Shown: one piece after another, positions 60,000-64,000 of the stretch
Layout: each line of letters begins with the position of its first letter
How positions within the stretch are numbered: the first letter of the stretch is position 1
DNA from: Telmatactis stephensoni
Taxonomy: Eukaryota > Cnidaria > Anthozoa > Actiniaria > Isophelliidae
DNA length: 64,000 bases
NCBI GenBank assembly: GCA_029948255.1
Contig: JALIZF010001800.1
Coordinates: 372,001 to 436,000 of the forward strand
Direction: 5' to 3'
Notes under the pieces: model-generated
What the model saw: only the letters and a program-made list of their open reading frames with translations
Told to the model about the DNA's origin: nothing
Databases searched by the model: none
Made by a program: the position numbers and the translations under genes

Positions 60000-60213
60000 C
60001 TTTTTTTCTGGTAGACTTCCTACAGTGTTTAAAAATGTAAATAAAGCACATCAATACAATACTCGTCTAGCTAGTAGGAAATCATACTATCTTCCGCAAA
60101 TTAGAACTAACTACGGCAAATTTAATATTCGTTTTACTGGTGTAAACGTGTGGAACTCAATTAATGACGACATAAAATCACTTGATCGTCGCAATTTTAA
60201 AAAGAGTCTATAG
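60000..60213 (+). mobile_element. LINE reverse-transcriptase C-terminal fragment
   Basis: The frame reads LPTVFKNVNKAHQYNTRLAS, KSYYLPQIRTNYGKFNIRFT and GVNVWNSINDDIKSL before TAG. This pattern (HQYNTR, then RFTG.NVWN) is the usual end of CR1/L2-like second frames. No catalytic part remains. It differs from the fragment at 44 kb. Confidence 0.7.
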
Positions 60214-60816
60214 ACTTGTCCGTTGATCTTTATTATTTACTCTCTAATAGTCAATCATATTTAGATGTACTTTGTTCACTTCGTGCTGACTTGGTCTTCA
60301 TAATATATGTATGGAATTGAATATGTTTTATGGCATCCTAGTGTGTGTGTTCGTGTGATTTGTGATATTATATATAAGACTATATCATATAGGGAAAAAA
60401 AAGGATAACTCGACGCACACGTGCGTTCACTCGTGCCCCGGGAGCCCCTTTTAGGAGAGGCTTCAATGACCGGCCCCGTTCGTACTCTTCCTCGAGCCGT
60501 TTCACGCATTCTTCGCCATTCCGAGAAATAGTTAACCGTAATATAAAGACCTTTTTGAATCGGCTAACTTAAACTAAAGAATATCTGATTAGTCAATTTG
60601 TCTGTCAGCAGCTATTAGTGTTTGCCTTTGTCCTTCTATTATCATACATGGGTATTATATATCTCCGACATGCAAAAATATTACCTGCGAATATACCAGT
60701 TTATTCAACTTTTTATTTCACTATGTATCTCAATTGTTTGCTGTTAAGACTTCTACAACGGCGTTTTTGACACAATAACAAATCGTGTATTTTTTCGTCC
60801 ATGTTTCGGATGTTTT

Positions 60817-61103
60817 ATACACCTATTTCAATAAACGTTGTCGGCAAAAGCCTACGCGACTCACCCGAAAGGGAGTATGGGTAGAAATTACTAGAGCTAT
60901 AAAACTACACAAATATCCACACCATAATTCAACTTCAGCTTGCTATGACCTAATACATCAAAGAGCTTCATTTGTTGATGATCAAATCAAGACCACAATG
61001 CGGAAAAGAGAGTAAAATTTTGCAACTACCCATACTCCTTTTCGGTCTAGTCGCGTAGGCTTGAGAGCCTCTCATACGACAACCTTTTTTGAAATAGGTG
61101 TAT
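60817..61103. mobile_element. MITE, AAGCCTACGCGACTC family, copy 2
   Basis: ATACACCTATTTCAATAAAC, then AAGCCTACGCGACTC and GGGAGTATGGGTAG, faces CTACCCATACTCC, AGTCGCGTAGGCTT and GAAATAGGTGTAT. Same family as 33773-34063. Confidence 0.8.
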
Positions 61104-61937
61104 ATGAATAAAAGACGTTACGTGACCAACAAGGTCAATGGAACCTAGCCGTTCCATGCAATGGTCTGGTCCAGAATTCCGATATTAAAATTCAGTACAA
61201 AAACCTCTCAAGATCTCTTGAATGCTTGAATGAGGAATATAATTGACTTGCTTCTATGTATGTTTGTTTAGCAACATGTAGGATGAGAAATTCGTAGATT
61301 CCCAGCTCATAGGAAATAGTCTTTATCGCGAGGGCTTCCTAGTTTCAAGTACTCCATTTAGAGTTCGATATTTGGTCAAAGTATTTGAGATGAAGCTCAA
61401 AATAACAGCCCATTCTGAAGCTCTTATACGGTTCTAGGTATCTCTCGAGTTAAAAGCTCCAAATTACATTGTTTTAGTGCAGGAAAAGCCTGTCTCTGAA
61501 AGCTATTTTCTTTGTAGTCGGCCATCTTGCATTCCTAAAGTTCCTGGATTGCGTTCGCAGTCGCTCAAAGGTGATGAGTGAAGGGCATTGTTTTTACGTT
61601 CTTAACCAATCAGAAGTTCCTCAGGACGAACAGAGGAATAAAAAAACAGTTGCAGTTTATAACTCGTTCCCGGCCTACGGCCTGGGCACGAGTAATTACA
61701 ATTGCTATAATAAAGAAAGAAAAAAAAGTGTAAATAGGTTGGCTATGTTTACAATATATACAATCTTTAATAACATTAGAGCCTAGGGGCTAAGTAAACT
61801 GCAAAGTTTTCTCGTTAGCCTCACGAACAATATGCATGCAAACTCATGCAAATCAATCATGGATTGAATGAAATCACCCTAGCATAAAATAACACTGTTT
61901 AGTATTACCTAGAAAAGATATAAAACTTTCCTTCTAT
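61104..61937. other. No gene recognised
   Basis: Nothing coding or repetitive recognised. A GAGGGCTTCCTAGT string is at about 61329. Confidence 0.4.
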
Positions 61938-62343
61938 CCTCCCGGGGGGGGGGGGGGGGGGGGACTCCAATCGTAAATGGACGGGGATGCTCGTCGTAAC
62001 TTTTAGGGGTCAAAATCTGCAATCTGGTACCTTTTAGGGTGTCTCAGACTTAAGTTAACTACCAGAGACATAGCTGGTACCTTTTAGGGACTGTTTTGGG
62101 GTAAATGAACTACAAATAAGCATGAAAGCGACGATTTCGATTATCTGAATTGAATCTTCAAAGCCATCGATAACTGACAAAGTGTTTCGTTACTTTAATG
62201 CTTTATTATTGTTTTTGAATTGGTACCTTTTAGAGGTAGAAATGAATTGCTGCCACTCCCACTCAGGTACCTTTTAGGGGTCATTTTCAAAATTTCCGCC
62301 GAGCATCCCCGTCATCTTATATAAAGGAGTCCCCCCCCCGGGC
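61938..62343. mobile_element. GGGGACTCC-terminus MITE, copy 5
   Basis: CCCGGGGG run, GGACTCC, GGGGATGCTCGTCG at the left; CGAGCATCCCCGTC and GGAGTCCCCCCCCCGGG at the right. The interior units are in the opposite sense to copy 1 (GGTACCTTTTAGGGG), so this copy is inverted. Confidence 0.8.
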
Positions 62344-62979
62344 TATCCTCATCGCATTACTGGCCGATAATTGAAAATTGCAAAATGCTCTTTATCATTA
62401 AAACTATGTACTACACTAGTAGGTAGTATAAGTACTATATTTTCCATTATGCGAGAACTAATTGCAAAGAAATCTAAATATGATCTATTATATTGTAAAA
62501 TAATAATTATCATTTATTTTTGTTTGAAATATATCTAGCCTATTGTAAATCAAAAAAAAAGTTCTTACCTTTATAGCTGTCATCAATCACAGTGACATTA
62601 CAATACCCATTTAAGTTGTATTTAATATTGACCACTTTTATATATATATTGTCGAAATAGCTTGTATCTCTCTGCCCTACTTCCATGTCTAAATGGCTTA
62701 AACTATTTGGTGCACCAAGCTCACTTAACCCTTGTGGGTTGTATTTTATGCGCCCTGCACTTATTAATTAGTACTTTTGTAAACATTAATTAAATTATAC
62801 GTGTGGAAAATAGAAACCTTTGAACCTTTGAACCTATGTTATATTCTCAGTGTTTGTACGACAAGGCCTAGTTCAGAGACGCCGAACCTTCAATAGACTT
62901 TCAATGTACAGTTTTCAAAGTCAAAATCTAGTTGAAGCCATGTCATTCTGCTGGCTTTCGTGTACTGTATACACAATAA

Positions 62980-63140
62980 ATACACCTATTTCAATAAACA
63001 TTGTCGGTATCAAGCCTACGCGACTCACCCGAAAGGGAATATGGGAAGAAATCACTAAAGTCATAAAACCACAAAAATCCCTCACGATTACTCAACTCAA
63101 CTTGCTCTGACCTTATACACTAAAGAACTTCACTTAGTGA
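62980..63140. mobile_element. MITE, AAGCCTACGCGACTC family, copy 3 (right arm missing)
   Basis: Left arm TACACCTATTTCAATAAACA, then AAGCCTACGCGACTCACCCG. The right arm is not seen. Confidence 0.65.
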
Positions 63141-63318
63141 TGCTGAAGTCAATACCAAAGTGGAAAAGTTTTGCCTACGAGTTTCTTTCGTATTCAAGAT
63201 CATCATTCCACCAGCTTGTGGCATGTTTAGTGTGAGGCGAGAGCTATTCAGGGATGGCCGGATGTATGCAAGCATCGTAGGATGGGTGGCTGAAACGATT
63301 GCTCGCTGCTGAGTTTTC

Positions 63319-63424
63319 CAAGTCTCGCTCGTTTTTCTCTCCTAACCGGAAGTGCCCGATTTGAAATCTAAAATGCACCACAGGGAGCCCAAGCAACAGA
63401 AAATAATTAACGAGCGAGACTTGG
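63319..63424. mobile_element. MITE with CAAGTCTCGCTCGT termini, copy 2
   Basis: Inverted duplicate of 57151-57254, carrying CACCACAGGGAGCCCAAG inside. Confidence 0.85.
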
Positions 63425-63544
63425 AGCAAGTCTACCGTTATATAGAGGTTGCACTGCGTAGTAGTTTCTAAAATATTTCCTATTGATTGACTGTCGACTG
63501 GTATTCAACGTAACACTCTCCGTTTTCTTTTCTTTTTAGAGACA

Positions 63545-64000
63545 TCATGTGATCAATCGCAAAGCATTATTGACGTTCTTCAATAACTTCTCCTTGTACT
63601 TTAACAGAAAAGGATCATGAACAAGTTCTTTACACATGTCGGTACACTCTCGATAATGATACACCAGAGCTTTGTCGGTTTTTAGCCATTTCTTTTCGTA
63701 GCGCTGGTGGTTCAGGGTTTCAACAGTCGTTTCCATCCTATGAATGTTCATCATAAAAACTCTTCTTGGATCTATCATGCACTTATTTCGACCATCCCCG
63801 TCATAGGCTTGTTTGCTTCGATATACAAAACGTTGCGTCAAAAGTTGTTCGTTTAGTGGACTACCATTTGGCACGGATACATTTCTTTTTACGTAACTCA
63901 TTGGTATGCAGTAACCAGCAGACAAGGGCGTGACGACTTCGTTTAACAGCGAGGCCAACGATGAGTGTTGGTAAGGAACAATATATTCGTCGACATCATG
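63545..64000 (-). CDS. GT92-family glycosyltransferase, second copy, cut by window end
   Basis: The 3' half of a second GT92 gene, from HDVDEYIVPYQHSS to NVNNALRLIT and TGA. The frame is open to the window edge. It differs from the first copy by a few substitutions, for example DGDGRNK for DGPSRNK. It lies in the inverted duplication (63299-64000). Whether it shares the frameshift of the first copy cannot be seen, since that region is beyond the window. Confidence 0.88.
   Translation of the reverse strand, partial: HDVDEYIVPYQHSSLASLLNEVVTPLSAGYCIPMSYVKRNVSVPNGSPLNEQLLTQRFVYRSKQAYDGDGRNKCMIDPRRVFMMNIHRMETTVETLNHQRYEKKWLKTDKALVYHYRECTDMCKELVHDPFLLKYKEKLLKNVNNALRLIT

Larger units (their letters stand above)
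63299..64000. repeat. Right arm of large inverted duplication
   Basis: Partner of 56574-57274; similarity stops at 63299 (GCGAGCAA on the minus strand) and continues beyond the window. Confidence 0.9.

Noticed and set aside
60413..60540. GC-rich segment as a CpG-island promoter or gene
   Set aside because: It follows a LINE fragment and has no matching downstream exon; probably LINE 3' sequence.

Overview
The window is animal nuclear DNA. Genes are split by GT-AG introns and embedded in AT-rich sequence full of microsatellites, short inverted-repeat elements and decayed LINE and Penelope-like fragments. Two tandem STING genes without the vertebrate signalling tail, a short-tailed nucleoplasmin and a GT92 glycosyltransferase pair fit a non-bilaterian or invertebrate genome. 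My best guess is a cnidarian (anthozoan), but this is inference and no marker gene settles it.

Layout. 2081-13013 (-): a 12-exon nucleoplasmin gene whose exons join in frame to 311 codons; its introns hold SINEs and inverted-repeat elements. 13992-16374: a 2.4 kb foldback element with arms made of CGTAAAG-type repeats. 16523-19760 (-): exons of an unidentified coiled-coil protein. 20353-20556 (-): a possible 67-residue membrane protein. 21074-22946 (+): FAHD1, three exons. 24306-25361 and 27431-28510 (-): two single-exon STING paralogues in tandem. 28947-33142 (+): a SUMO-interacting-motif protein, possibly SIMC1/SLF2-like, divergent from the second STING. 38823-47364 (+): sideroflexin, 11 exons, with a 5'-truncated LINE in intron 1 and a minisatellite hit by two insertions in intron 5. 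47590-48170: a TTAA-flanked element. 51776-52846: two inverted Penelope-like 3' ends, each with a hammerhead-ribozyme-like core. 55664-57029 (+) and 63545-64000 (-, cut by the window end): two GT92 glycosyltransferase copies in a large inverted duplication.

The most interesting region is 23-33 kb. Both STING paralogues keep the cyclic-dinucleotide-pocket residues, but the first carries changes at two positions next to the pocket. Both end where the ligand-binding domain ends. Each has a perfect 11-bp palindromic NF-kappaB-type site 90-130 bp upstream of its ATG with a CACGTG box just beyond. The second STING shares a 436-bp divergent promoter with the SUMO-interacting gene. If that gene is SIMC1/SLF2-like, the locus pairs a cyclic-dinucleotide sensor with an SMC5/6 recruitment factor, two kinds of anti-DNA-virus defence. 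That pairing is inference.
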